From NCBI RefSeq assembly GCF_019200975.1, contig NZ_JAHTMR010000004.1, forward strand, positions 1-64,000: a DNA stretch of 64,000 nt. Direction: 5' to 3'. Within the stretch, counting starts at the first letter, position 1. The number at the start of each line of letters is the position of its first letter. The position numbers and the translations under genes were made by a program. Origin of the DNA: Pseudomonas sp. PD9R (lineage in GTDB: Bacteria; Pseudomonadota; Gammaproteobacteria; Pseudomonadales; Pseudomonadaceae). The notes under the pieces are model-generated. The model did no database searches, was not told the origin of the DNA, and saw only the letters and a program-made list of their open reading frames with translations. Shown in pieces: positions 17,677 to 26,012 of the stretch.

Positions 17677-18975
17677 ATGTTCAGAATCCTCTTTCGCCTG
17701 TATGTGGTGACCATCGTCTCGTACAGCGCGGCGATTTATCTGGTGCCGGATCTGGTGGTCAAGGTGTTCCACGAACGCTTTGTCACCTACAACCTCGATT
17801 ATTCCCGAGGCTTGCAAAGCCTAATCGTTAAACAGTTCAAGGCGGTGCCTGCTGCACAATGGCCGGCGTTGGCCGCCGACATGGACAAGGAATTCAATCC
17901 GCTGCACATCGTGCTTAGCGGCAACGACGATGCCGGCTTTTCCCACGATGAGCAGCAGCGTTTGCAGCGCGGCGAGAACGTGGTGCGCATCGGTGACTGG
18001 GGCTGGCGCACCCTGGCGGTGGCGCCGCTAAACGAGCGCACCGTAGTGCAAATGGTCGTGCCGCCGGATCCGATGGACGTCAATCTGTTGTACTGGAGCA
18101 TCAACGTGTTGATCGGCGCGACCATGCTCGCGTGCCTGTTGCTGTGGTTGCGCCCGCACTGGCGTGATCTGGAGCGGCTCAAAAGCGCGGCTGAACGCTT
18201 CGGCAAAGGTCATTTGAGTGAGCGCACGCAGATTGCCGCCAGTTCCAACATCGGCAGCCTGGCCAATGTGTTCGACACCATGGCCGGGGACATCGAAAAC
18301 CTGCTGAACCAGCAACGGGACCTGCTCAATGCGGTGTCCCACGAATTACGCACGCCGTTGACGCGCCTGGATTTCGGCCTGGCCCTGGCCCTGTCCGATG
18401 ACTTGCCCGCAACCAGTCGCGAGCGCCTGCAAGGGTTGGTCGATCACATTCGCGAACTCGATGAGTTGGTGCTGGAACTGCTGTCTTACAGCCGCCTGCA
18501 AAACCCGGCGCGGGTACCGGAGCAGGTCGAGGTATCGCTGGACGAATTCATCGACAGCATTTTGGGCAGCGTTGATGAAGAGCAATCGCCGGATATCGTT
18601 ATCGATGTATTGCTCCACGGCCAACTCGAACGCTTCAGCCTTGACCCGCGCCTGACCGCCCGTGCCCTGCAAAACCTGCTGCGCAATGCCATGCGTTACT
18701 GCGAAAAACGCATTCAGATCGGCGTGCAGGTCTGCCCCAAGGGCTGCGAGATTTGGGTCGACGATGACGGAATCGGCATTCCGGATATTGAGCGCGAACG
18801 GATTTTCGAACCGTTCTACAGGCTGGATCGCAGCCGTGATCGGGCGACCGGCGGGTTTGGCCTGGGACTGGCAATCAGTCGGCGGGCACTTGAGGCGCAG
18901 GGTGGGACCTTAACCGTCGAAACCTCACCGTTGGGTGGCGCGCGATTCAGGTTATGGCTACCCACCCCGGCTTAA
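17677..18975 (+). CDS. Sensor histidine kinase (RstB-like)
   Basis: Membrane histidine kinase of 432 residues. Membrane helices lie at about 5-25 and 140-160, with a periplasmic sensor of about 115 residues between them. HAMP follows (RPHWRDLERLKSAAERFGKGHLSERTQ); the phospho-acceptor His is H222 in VSHELRTPLTRLDF. N, G1 (DDDGIGIPD) and G2 (GGFGLGLAIS) boxes form the ATPase. Length and sequence match RstB. The partner is the regulator just upstream. The signal is unknown. Confidence 0.93.
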   Translation: MFRILFRLYVVTIVSYSAAIYLVPDLVVKVFHERFVTYNLDYSRGLQSLIVKQFKAVPAAQWPALAADMDKEFNPLHIVLSGNDDAGFSHDEQQRLQRGENVVRIGDWGWRTLAVAPLNERTVVQMVVPPDPMDVNLLYWSINVLIGATMLACLLLWLRPHWRDLERLKSAAERFGKGHLSERTQIAASSNIGSLANVFDTMAGDIENLLNQQRDLLNAVSHELRTPLTRLDFGLALALSDDLPATSRERLQGLVDHIRELDELVLELLSYSRLQNPARVPEQVEVSLDEFIDSILGSVDEEQSPDIVIDVLLHGQLERFSLDPRLTARALQNLLRNAMRYCEKRIQIGVQVCPKGCEIWVDDDGIGIPDIERERIFEPFYRLDRSRDRATGGFGLGLAISRRALEAQGGTLTVETSPLGGARFRLWLPTPA

Positions 18976-19000
18976 CTCGCCAGCCAAACGACGATCAAAA

Positions 19001-19072
19001 TGTAGGAGCTGCCGAAGGCTGCGATCTTTTGATTTTTTTTAACGACAAGATCAAAAGATCGCAGCCTCCGGC
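19001..19072. repeat. REP family A inverted doublet
   Basis: tgtaggagctgccgaaggct ... gatcgcagcctccggcat between convergent kinase and anti-sigma genes. Its right end runs straight into the 10-bp tandem repeat at 19071. Confidence 0.8.
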
Positions 19073-19110
19073 ATCAGGCGCAATCAGGCGCAATCAGGCG
19101 CAATCAGGCG
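19071..19110. repeat. Four tandem copies of a 10-bp repeat at the anti-sigma stop
   Basis: Unit caatcaggcg repeated four times (first copy gcatcaggcg). The fourth copy contains the TGA stop of the anti-sigma gene on the minus strand, so the repeat begins in the last codons and extends downstream. It looks like slippage duplication of the gene end next to a REP pair. Confidence 0.85.
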
Positions 19111-19865
19111 CTTAAACGGGTGCGCAATACCTTGGCCATCCCCTCAAGCTCTGCGGCCGGGTTATGCCCGATTAGCATCCACGCGTGCTCCATGTCCGCC
19201 CAATAGACAATGTTCAGCCCGCGTCGACGTTCCTGGGCGAAATGCCGGCTGCCCGTATTGGAGCGAGTGATGCACAGCGCGAGCGGGCCGTGGACCGGAT
19301 CGAGGTAGGTGATCTGGGCAATGGGCACGCCATCGTATTCAAGGATTTGCGCTCGCTTGAGTTCGATGCGCGGCAAGCTCAGCTGTACGGGCGCGATGTT
19401 CAGGCCCAGGCGTTCATCGAGGGTGCGCAATTGCGCGCTCTGGCCGGCTTCGTCGCTGGGTAAGTGATCCAGGGTTTGCGGCACATAAAGCGACATGTAG
19501 TCCGCCACCAGGCCGCGCCAGTTGTGTTTCTGCTGGCTCGCTTGCCAACCCAGGAACAATCGGTCCGCCACCACACTACCGGCCACCAGCCCGGCCGCCG
19601 CCGCGAGAAACCAGCGGCGACTCATCGGCGGGCGAGCCGGTGAGGGCAGGGTGTCGAGCATGGCTTGCAGGCGATCGACCGGGGCCTGTCGATTCAACTG
19701 GCTGTAAGCTTCCTTGAACGGCAGGCTGCTGCGGTTCAGCCATTGCAGGCGCAGGCCGAGCATCGGGTCTTCGGAGATGGCGGCGTCGATGCGCTGGCGC
19801 TGTTCGGCGTCGAGCTGGTCGTCGAGGTAAGCCACCAGTTGCTCGTCCGAGAGTTTCGCGTTCAT
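19104..19865 (-). CDS. Putative membrane anti-sigma factor
   Basis: Single-span membrane protein of 253 residues. The cytoplasmic N-terminus (residues 1-80, LSDEQLVAYLDDQLDAEQRQRID) resembles the anti-sigma domain of FecR-like/transmembrane regulators but lacks the HxxxCxxC zinc motif. A hydrophobic helix follows an SRRWFL segment at about 82-104, and the rest should be periplasmic. The start overlaps the sigma gene stop by 4 bp (ATGA), which supports a sigma/anti-sigma pair. The signal sensed is unknown. Confidence 0.8.
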   Translation of the reverse strand: MNAKLSDEQLVAYLDDQLDAEQRQRIDAAISEDPMLGLRLQWLNRSSLPFKEAYSQLNRQAPVDRLQAMLDTLPSPARPPMSRRWFLAAAAGLVAGSVVADRLFLGWQASQQKHNWRGLVADYMSLYVPQTLDHLPSDEAGQSAQLRTLDERLGLNIAPVQLSLPRIELKRAQILEYDGVPIAQITYLDPVHGPLALCITRSNTGSRHFAQERRRGLNIVYWADMEHAWMLIGHNPAAELEGMAKVLRTRLSA

Positions 19866-20359
19866 CGACGTTCTCCGGTGGAAGGGTTTGGCACGGACTG
19901 TAACGGCGGATACTCGGCCAGCTTTACCCGGGCGGCCGCCAGGCGGCTCATCACGGTGCCGATGGGTATTTGCAGCACTTCGGCGACTTCGCGGTAGGAC
20001 AAGCCTTCGACGTACGCGAGGAACACCGCCTCGCGTTGCATTTCTGGCAGTGCGTCGACGCGGCGGATGACCTGCGACGCCAGCACATGAGTCTGCGCCG
20101 CGTATTCACCATCGAACGACAAAGCGCTGTCGGCATCCACCAGGCCCTCGCCGATACGCACCCGGCGCGCACGGACTTCGTTGACCCAGATCGAATGCAG
20201 AATGCTCATCAGCCAGCGGTCCATTCGCGTGCCGGACTCAAATTGCCCGGCCCGCTCCAGCGCCCGCACACAAGTGGCCTGCACCAGGTCCTCGGCGACA
20301 TGCCGTTGTCGGGACAACAGCAAGCCGTAGCGCCATAACCGCGCCAGGTGTTGGCTCAA
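19862..20359 (-). CDS. ECF sigma factor
   Basis: Extracytoplasmic-function sigma-70 factor of at least 165 residues. Region 2 includes AEDLVQATCVRALERAGQFESGTRMDRWLMSILHSIWVNEVR; region 4 is a helix-turn-helix ending SYREVAEVLQIPIGTVMSRLAAARVKL. The only standard in-frame start is a TTG at 20359 without a Shine-Dalgarno. GGAGG at 20395-20399 sits five bases before an in-frame ATC at 20389, which would give a 175-residue product. It follows the TPR gene by about 50 bases and overlaps the anti-sigma gene. Confidence 0.88.
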   Translation of the reverse strand: MSQHLARLWRYGLLLSRQRHVAEDLVQATCVRALERAGQFESGTRMDRWLMSILHSIWVNEVRARRVRIGEGLVDADSALSFDGEYAAQTHVLASQVIRRVDALPEMQREAVFLAYVEGLSYREVAEVLQIPIGTVMSRLAAARVKLAEYPPLQSVPNPSTGERR

Positions 20360-20413
20360 CTCTGTCCGTATTGCCTGATCGCTGGCGATGGTGACCTCCG
20401 CCCGTTCGGGGTG

Positions 20414-20950
20414 TCAGGTTTTCGATGAATCGTTGATGGCTTCGGCAAGGTCCTGGTATTCCTCGCAAGCGGTGTTACCGCAAATCGACTTGATCCGCTG
20501 TAGCTGTTCCTGCGCTAGATCCAGCCGACCTTTAACCACATAGGCTTCGCCCAGGTATTCACGGACTTTCGCGTACTGCGGGTCAAGTTTGACTGATTGC
20601 AGGTAGTAACCGATGCCTTCGTCGGTGCGCCCCAGTTTACGCGTGGCATAGCCGCGATAGTTCAGTGCCTTGGCGGTATTTGGGTTTTCGAGTGTATCGA
20701 GCAGGGCCAGCGCTTCTTCATAGCGTCCGTCCTTGGCCAGTTGATAAGCGTAGTCGGTACGATCCTCGTCCGGCACCAGTTTGCTGGTCTGCAGGACGCA
20801 CTTGCGCGCCTTTGAGTCGAAAACCTGCCCTCTGGGGCACTGGGGTTTGGCCGGGGAGTCATCACCGCCGCCGCCACCACTGGCCAGCGCCAATGGGCTG
20901 GAGAACACGACCACCAACAACAAAGGCGCAAGGTAAAAACGGCTATTCAT
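20414..20950 (-). CDS. Exported TPR-repeat protein
   Basis: Protein of 178 residues with a Sec signal peptide (MNSRFYLAPLLLVVVFSSPLALA, cleavage before SGGGGG). A short cysteine-bearing stretch (CPRGQVFDSKARKCVLQ) is followed by tetratricopeptide repeats from about residue 72 to 160. ATG 20950 is preferred because it starts the signal peptide. Upstream of the sigma/anti-sigma genes on the same strand, it may be part of the same unit. Predicted periplasmic; function unknown. Confidence 0.75.
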   Translation of the reverse strand: MNSRFYLAPLLLVVVFSSPLALASGGGGGDDSPAKPQCPRGQVFDSKARKCVLQTSKLVPDEDRTDYAYQLAKDGRYEEALALLDTLENPNTAKALNYRGYATRKLGRTDEGIGYYLQSVKLDPQYAKVREYLGEAYVVKGRLDLAQEQLQRIKSICGNTACEEYQDLAEAINDSSKT

Positions 20951-21141
20951 GGGAACGCTCCATAGGGTCAAGGGTGGGACATCGAACAGGCCGAAAACAT
21001 TGAGACGTGCTGTTGGCACCCGGTAATAGGTAAACACCGCACCGTGAACAATTATTCATTTCTTTCCAGGATTCTTTGCAAGGAAAGCTCAAATCGAAGG
21101 GTTATGCTCGTCAGCATTGGTCATTGATCTGGAGTTTCGTC

Positions 21142-21915
21142 ATGAAAAATCAGGTTCATCACTCGGCGGCGGCCGGCTATAAAACCGGTGCCGATACCTA
21201 TGTGCGCGGACGCCCGGATTACCCGTCGCCAGTGGCCGACTGGCTCACCCAAACCCTGGGATTGAACGCGGACAAAGCCGTTGTCGACCTCGGGGCCGGC
21301 ACCGGCAAGTTCACAGGCCGGCTGCTGGCCACTGGCGCGCAAGTGATCGCCGTGGAACCGGTGGCACAGATGCTGGAAAAGCTATCCGAAGCCTTTCCCG
21401 AGGTGTTGGCCGTAAACGGCACCGCGGCGGACTTGCCGCTGCCTGATGCTTCGGTGGACGTGGTGGTGTGTGCCCAGGCATTCCACTGGTTTGCCAGTAC
21501 TGACGCGCTGGATGAAATCGCCCGAGTGCTCAAGCCCGGCGGCAAGCTTGGGCTGGTGTGGAATCTGCGTGATACCCAAGTGGGTTGGGTGACGAAACTC
21601 GATGCGATCGTCAATGCCTTGGAGGGCGACACCCCGCGTTATTACACCGGCGCCTGGCGCAAGGTATTTCCGCACCCGGCGTTTGGGCCGCTTGAGGCGC
21701 AGCATTTCAGCCATGGGCACACCGGCCCACCGGAAGACGTGATCTTCAATCGCGTACGCTCCACCAGTTTCGTTGCCGCGCTGCCGGGTGCCGAGCGGTC
21801 GAAGATCGACGAACAAATCCGTTCGCTGATTGAGAGCGAGCCTGAATTGCGTGGGCGGGATGTGGTGACCGTGCCTTATGAAACGGCGGCGTTTGTGGTG
21901 GTCAAGGGAGGTTAG
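21142..21915 (+). CDS. Class I SAM-dependent methyltransferase
   Basis: Methyltransferase of 257 residues of the methyltransf_11/25 type. The AdoMet-binding motif I is VVDLGAGTGKFTGRLL (about residues 47-62); motif II/III includes VIAVEPVAQMLEKL and the post-motif CAQAFHWF. GGAG lies before ATG 21142. It stands alone and divergent from the TPR gene. The substrate is unknown; it resembles small-molecule methyltransferases rather than UbiE. Confidence 0.85.
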   Translation: MKNQVHHSAAAGYKTGADTYVRGRPDYPSPVADWLTQTLGLNADKAVVDLGAGTGKFTGRLLATGAQVIAVEPVAQMLEKLSEAFPEVLAVNGTAADLPLPDASVDVVVCAQAFHWFASTDALDEIARVLKPGGKLGLVWNLRDTQVGWVTKLDAIVNALEGDTPRYYTGAWRKVFPHPAFGPLEAQHFSHGHTGPPEDVIFNRVRSTSFVAALPGAERSKIDEQIRSLIESEPELRGRDVVTVPYETAAFVVVKGG

Positions 21916-21930
21916 AACGGTGGTGCGGCT

Positions 21931-21996
21931 GTTCGCGGGCAAGCCTCGCTCCTACGGCATATCCGCCGCCTGTAGGCGCGATGCTTGCCCGCGAAG
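21931..21996. repeat. REP family B inverted doublet
   Basis: cgcgggcaagcctcgctcc and an inverse copy with changes (taggcgcgatgcttgcccgc) after the methyltransferase gene. Confidence 0.82.
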
Positions 21997-22120
21997 GGGC
22001 CTATCCCGACACTCAATGTCCCAAATTAGTCCCGCATTTGGCCGAACCACTGCCTTACTGCCCACCTAGATGCCTTGTTATAGTTCGGGCCTCTTTTTTG
22101 CCCGCTAAAGGATCACTGGC

Positions 22121-22933
22121 ATGTCTGAATACACAGCGTTCAACGTCGAACTGGTCGATAAAATCGCCCATGTACAGATCAACCGTCCGGAAAAGATCAA
22201 TTCGATGAACGCTGCGTTCTGGAGTGAAATCGTCGAGATTTTCCAGTGGATCGAAGACACCGACGAAGTGCGCGTGGTGGTGCTCAGCGGTGCCGGCAAG
22301 CATTTTTCTTCCGGCATCGACCTGATGATGCTGGCCGGCGTGGCCAATGAACTGGGCAAGGATGTCGGGCGCAACGCGCGTCTGCTGCGACGCAAAATCC
22401 TCAATCTTCAAGCTTCCTTCAATGCCGTCGACAACTGCCGCAAACCGGTGCTCGCGGCCATTCAGGGTTATTGCCTGGGCGGTGCCATCGACCTGATCGC
22501 CGCTTGCGACATGCGCTACGCCGCCGAGGACGCGCAATTCTCGATCAAGGAAATCGACATCGGTATGGCTGCCGATGTCGGTACGCTGCAACGCTTGCCG
22601 CGGATAATCGGTGACGGCATGCTGCGTGAACTGGCTTACACTGGTCGCACTTTCGGCGCCGACGAAGCGCGTGGCATGGGCCTGGTCAATCGCGTTTATA
22701 GCGACACCGCCAGCCTGCTCGACGGCGTCATGGGTATTGCCCGCGAGATCGCGAGCAAGTCGCCGATTGCCGTCACCGGCACCAAAGAGATGATCAGCTA
22801 TATGCGCGATCATCGTATCGATGATGGCCTGGAATACGTCGCCACCTGGAACGCTGCCATGCTGCAATCCACTGATCTGCGCGTGGCCATGGCTGCCCAT
22901 ATGAGCAAACAGAAACCCGAATTTCTGGATTGA
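22121..22933 (+). CDS. Crotonase, dienoyl-CoA isomerase type
   Basis: Enoyl-CoA hydratase/isomerase of 270 residues. The segment SIKEIDIGMAADVGTLQRLPRIIG carries the Glu and Asp that mark delta3,5-delta2,4-dienoyl-CoA isomerase (ECH1) rather than simple hydratase; the oxyanion-hole regions are SSGIDL and GGAIDL. It would help beta-oxidation of fatty acids with odd-position double bonds. The gene sits eight bases upstream of nudC, so the two are probably co-transcribed. Confidence 0.88.
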   Translation: MSEYTAFNVELVDKIAHVQINRPEKINSMNAAFWSEIVEIFQWIEDTDEVRVVVLSGAGKHFSSGIDLMMLAGVANELGKDVGRNARLLRRKILNLQASFNAVDNCRKPVLAAIQGYCLGGAIDLIAACDMRYAAEDAQFSIKEIDIGMAADVGTLQRLPRIIGDGMLRELAYTGRTFGADEARGMGLVNRVYSDTASLLDGVMGIAREIASKSPIAVTGTKEMISYMRDHRIDDGLEYVATWNAAMLQSTDLRVAMAAHMSKQKPEFLD

Positions 22934-22940
22934 TTGAAAA

Positions 22941-23771
22941 ATGACTTCACGCTGGACCACTGCAGTACTGGACACCGAGCAACCTGGCGGTTGGGCCGTG
23001 GCGCGTAGCCCGGAAGGCTTTTTGTTCGATGACAACGGCGCGCTGTTTGCGCGTGAATGGCTCAAGCGTCAGGACCTGTCTATTCTCGCCGAACATGGCA
23101 TCGGCCACCTCGATGGCGAGCCGGTTTATCTGCTGGAATTGCGCGGTCAAAGCGAAGTACCGGGCTGCAACTGGAAAGGCCTGCGGGCGTTCATGCTCGA
23201 AGGCGACCACACGCTCTACAAGGTGCTCGGGTATGCCGCGCAGATTGGCACCTGGGCTCGCGAACATCGTTTTTGCGGTAACTGCGGGCAGGCGACGCAT
23301 CAGGTGGTGCGCGAGCGGGCGATGTATTGCGAACCGTGCGATCTGCGTTATTACCCACGGATTTCACCGAGCATGATTGTGCTGGTGACCCGGGGCGACG
23401 AGATTCTGCTGGGGCGCTCACCGCGTTTTGTGGCCGGGGTCTACAGCACGCTGGCGGGGTTTGCCGAACCAGGTGAGTCGGCCGAGGACTGCCTGATTCG
23501 CGAGGTTCGCGAAGAAGTGAGCATCGAGGTCAAGAACATCCAGTACCTGGGCAGTCAATGCTGGCCGTTCCCGCACTCGATGATGCTCGGTTTTCATGCT
23601 GAATACGCCGGTGGCGAAATCGTCTGTCAGGAAGACGAGATCGAAGACGCCCAGTGGTTCAACGTACACGCGCTGCCGCCGTTGCCGGCGTCACGCTCGA
23701 TTGCCCGTTACCTGATTGACGTCTATGTGGCGCGGCGCTTAGGCCACGCTGAACCAGTGTTGCCAGGCTAG
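22941..23771 (+). CDS. nudC: NADH pyrophosphatase / NAD decapping hydrolase NudC
   Basis: Nudix hydrolase of 276 residues that cleaves NADH and removes NAD caps from RNA. A four-cysteine zinc ribbon (CGNCGQ ... CEPC, about 112-132) precedes the Nudix domain; the Nudix box is [23 protein letters not shown] with Ser instead of the usual last Gly. The NudC signature reads SQCWPFPHS, with Cys in place of the common Pro. The last 33 bases overlap the convergent TSUP gene. Confidence 0.93.
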   Translation: MTSRWTTAVLDTEQPGGWAVARSPEGFLFDDNGALFAREWLKRQDLSILAEHGIGHLDGEPVYLLELRGQSEVPGCNWKGLRAFMLEGDHTLYKVLGYAAQIGTWAREHRFCGNCGQATHQVVRERAMYCEPCDLRYYPRISPSMIVLVTRGDEILLGRSPRFVAGVYSTLAGFAEPGESAEDCLIREVREEVSIEVKNIQYLGSQCWPFPHSMMLGFHAEYAGGEIVCQEDEIEDAQWFNVHALPPLPASRSIARYLIDVYVARRLGHAEPVLPG

Positions 23772-24518
23772 CCGCACGGTCAAGCCCAGCACCACGGTAA
23801 TGAACACCGGACGAATGAACTTCGCGCCGCCGCTGATGGCGGTGCGCGCGCCAAAGAAGGCGCCGACCATCAACGACGAGCCCATGCTCAAGCCGATGAT
23901 CCAGTCCACCTGGCCGGAAAAAATGAAAATCGACAGCGCCGCCGCGTTGCTGACGAAGTTCATGCTGCGCGCCACGCCGCTTGCCTTCACCAGGTCGATG
24001 GGGTAGAGCAGCAGGCTACTGACGGTCCAGAACGCGCCAGTGCCGGGACCGGCCACGCCATCGTAGAAACCGAGGCTGAAGCCTTGGGTCGATTGCCACT
24101 TTTTCTTGATCGGTGCGTCGCTGTCCAGCGGCGCTTGTGGCGTACCGCCAAACAACAGATAGACGCCGCAGGCAAAGACGATCACCGGCAGCATTTTGTT
24201 CAGCCATTCTGCCGGCAGGTAGTGCGCGACCACTGCACCGGCCAACGCGCCGACCAGCGTGCCGAGGATGGCGTGGACCCACTGCCGGGGATGGAACAGT
24301 TTGCGTCGGTAGAACGTAAAACTGGCGATGGCCGAGCCAAACGTCGAACTGAGCTTGTTGGTGCCCAGCACCAGATGGGGCGGCAGGCCGGCGGTCAGCA
24401 AGGCCGGGGTGGTCAACAGGCCGCCACCGCCGGCGATGGCGTCGATGAAGCCGGCAACAAATGCGACAAGGGCCAGAATGGCCAGGGTGGTGAGGTCAAC
24501 GCTGAGTTCGAAAGGCAT
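23739..24518 (-). CDS. TSUP-family permease (TauE/SafE)
   Basis: Inner-membrane protein of 259 residues with about eight helices of the sulfite exporter TauE/SafE family. The N-terminal repeat has [20 protein letters not shown] and [12 protein letters not shown], the second repeat [15 protein letters not shown], both hallmark glycine-rich turns. Substrates in this family include organosulfonates and sulfite, none fixed here. It converges on nudC with a 33-bp overlap of coding regions. Confidence 0.88.
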   Translation of the reverse strand: MPFELSVDLTTLAILALVAFVAGFIDAIAGGGGLLTTPALLTAGLPPHLVLGTNKLSSTFGSAIASFTFYRRKLFHPRQWVHAILGTLVGALAGAVVAHYLPAEWLNKMLPVIVFACGVYLLFGGTPQAPLDSDAPIKKKWQSTQGFSLGFYDGVAGPGTGAFWTVSSLLLYPIDLVKASGVARSMNFVSNAAALSIFIFSGQVDWIIGLSMGSSLMVGAFFGARTAISGGAKFIRPVFITVVLGLTVRLAWQHWFSVA

Positions 24519-24609
24519 GGAATCGGCTTAATCGGCGGGTGCAGGAAAAGGGCTGCGGGAAGGTGCGACATCTTACCCATAACCGTTTCTCCGGGCGACC
24601 TTATGCTTA

Positions 24610-24700
24610 TGTAGGAGCTGCCGCAGGCTGCGATCTTTTGATCTTGTCTTTTAAAAAAACAACGTCAAAAGATCGCAGCCTGCGGCAGCTCTCCTACAGG
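24610..24700. repeat. REP family A inverted doublet
   Basis: gtaggagctgccgcaggctg ... gatcgcagcctgcggcagct between the TSUP start region and the end of the DUF1348 gene. Confidence 0.87.
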
Positions 24701-24712
24701 GGGGAATAGTAT

Positions 24713-25189
24713 TTAGAGACCCAAGTCAGACAAGCTCGCGTGATCATCGGGTCGACGACCCAGCGGCCAGTGGAACTTGCGCTCGCTTTCCTTGATTGGC
24801 ATGTCGTTGACGCACGCGAAGCGGCGGGCCATCAGGCCGTCTTCGTTGAACTCCCAGTTTTCGTTGCCGTAGGAACGGAACCAGTTACCCGAATCGTCGT
24901 GCCATTCATAGGCATAACGTACCGCGATGCGGTTGTCGGTGAATGCCCAGAGTTCCTTGATCAGGCGGTAGTCGAGTTCCTTGGCCCATTTACGGCTCAG
25001 GAAGCCTTTGGCTTCTTCGCGGTTGTAGGCGAATTCGGCGCGGTTACGCCATTGGGTGTCCAGGGTGTAGGCCAGCGACACCCGTTCCGGGTCGCGGGAG
25101 TTCCAGCCATCTTCGGCCAGGCGAACTTTTTCGATGGCCGATTCACGGGTAAATGGCGGCAATGGCGGACGAACTTCGGCGTTAGACAT
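24713..25189 (-). CDS. DUF1348, NTF2-like protein
   Basis: Small protein of 158 residues of the nuclear transport factor 2 superfamily (DUF1348, PF07080). It has a cone-shaped fold rich in aromatic residues ([37 protein letters not shown]). No catalytic function is established for the family. It follows the TetR gene by 56 bases on the same strand, so it is probably controlled by that repressor. Confidence 0.85.
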   Translation of the reverse strand: MSNAEVRPPLPPFTRESAIEKVRLAEDGWNSRDPERVSLAYTLDTQWRNRAEFAYNREEAKGFLSRKWAKELDYRLIKELWAFTDNRIAVRYAYEWHDDSGNWFRSYGNENWEFNEDGLMARRFACVNDMPIKESERKFHWPLGRRPDDHASLSDLGL

Positions 25190-25245
25190 TCAATGTCTCC
25201 CTATCAAGTTAAAGTTCCAGCAAGTAGTCGGTCTTGAATAAGTTA

Positions 25246-25809
25246 TTACAGGTCCAATAACTTCCGTGCCATGCATTGCGCATTATCGGCGGCACTGTAG
25301 TCACCCATGACAAGTGCGACGGTGATGGCTCCGTCGATCAGGATCAGCAGCTGTTTGGCCAGCGTCTCCGGATCTTCAGCGCCATGTTCGGTGCACAGCT
25401 CGCCCACGTAGTCGAGCAGCTTCTGTTTGTGGTCTTTGGCGACCAGACGAACCGGGTCCTGCGGATCGCCGGTTTCGCCGCTGGTGTTGATGAAAGCACA
25501 GCCGCGAAAGCCATCGGAGACGAACCAGGACTTGAGCACGGTAAACAGATTGAGCAGCCGGTCGGTCGGGGTTTCGGCCTGGTCGACGGCGTTTCTGTAC
25601 CAGTGCATCCATCGCAGGTCGCGGCGTTGCAGGGCCGCGACAGTGAGCTCCTCCTTGTTGGCGAAGTAGCGGTAGATGCTTTTTCGGGAAACACCGGCGG
25701 TTTTCACCAGAAGATCCATGCCGGTGGCTGCGATGCCACTTTTGTAGATCAACTTTTCGGTGACATCCAGAATGATGTCGCGTGTTTCGTTGCTGCTGAT
25801 ATCGTTCAT
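25246..25809 (-). CDS. TetR-family repressor
   Basis: Regulator of 187 residues. The N-terminal DNA-binding domain ends with the helix-turn-helix ATGMDLLVKTAGVSRKSIYRYFANKEEL (about 25-52). The C-terminal ligand domain is all-helical and resembles YcdC/QacR-type regulators. ATG 25809 is preferred to an upstream TTG. A perfect 14-bp palindrome directly upstream is the likely operator, so it should repress itself and the DUF1348 gene. The ligand is unknown. Confidence 0.9.
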   Translation of the reverse strand: MNDISSNETRDIILDVTEKLIYKSGIAATGMDLLVKTAGVSRKSIYRYFANKEELTVAALQRRDLRWMHWYRNAVDQAETPTDRLLNLFTVLKSWFVSDGFRGCAFINTSGETGDPQDPVRLVAKDHKQKLLDYVGELCTEHGAEDPETLAKQLLILIDGAITVALVMGDYSAADNAQCMARKLLDL

Positions 25810-25820
25810 GTGCAAACAGT

Positions 25821-25834
25821 AGAACGATCGTTCT
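25821..25834. promoter_or_regulatory. Likely TetR operator palindrome
   Basis: AGAACGATCGTTCT is a perfect palindrome 12-25 bases upstream of the TetR ATG, typical in length and place for a TetR-family self-operator containing an AACGnnCGTT-like core. Confidence 0.7.
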
Positions 25835-25856
25835 CCTTGGTCAATGTGTTTTTTGG

Positions 25857-25928
25857 AATCAAAAAATCGCAGCCTTCGGCAGCTCCTGCAGTGACCGGTG
25901 CAGGAGCTGCCGAAGGCTGCGATCTTTT
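25857..25928. repeat. REP family A inverted doublet
   Basis: aatcgcagccttcggcagct and its inverse around a short loop, between the TetR operator and pssA; almost perfectly palindromic. Confidence 0.87.
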
Positions 25929-26012
25929 AAATGGTGTGGGGCGGCCACAAGACCCAAACCAATCCATGGTGTAAGCTCTCTGACTCTTCGGATTCGACCC
26001 ATTGCGAGCCCT

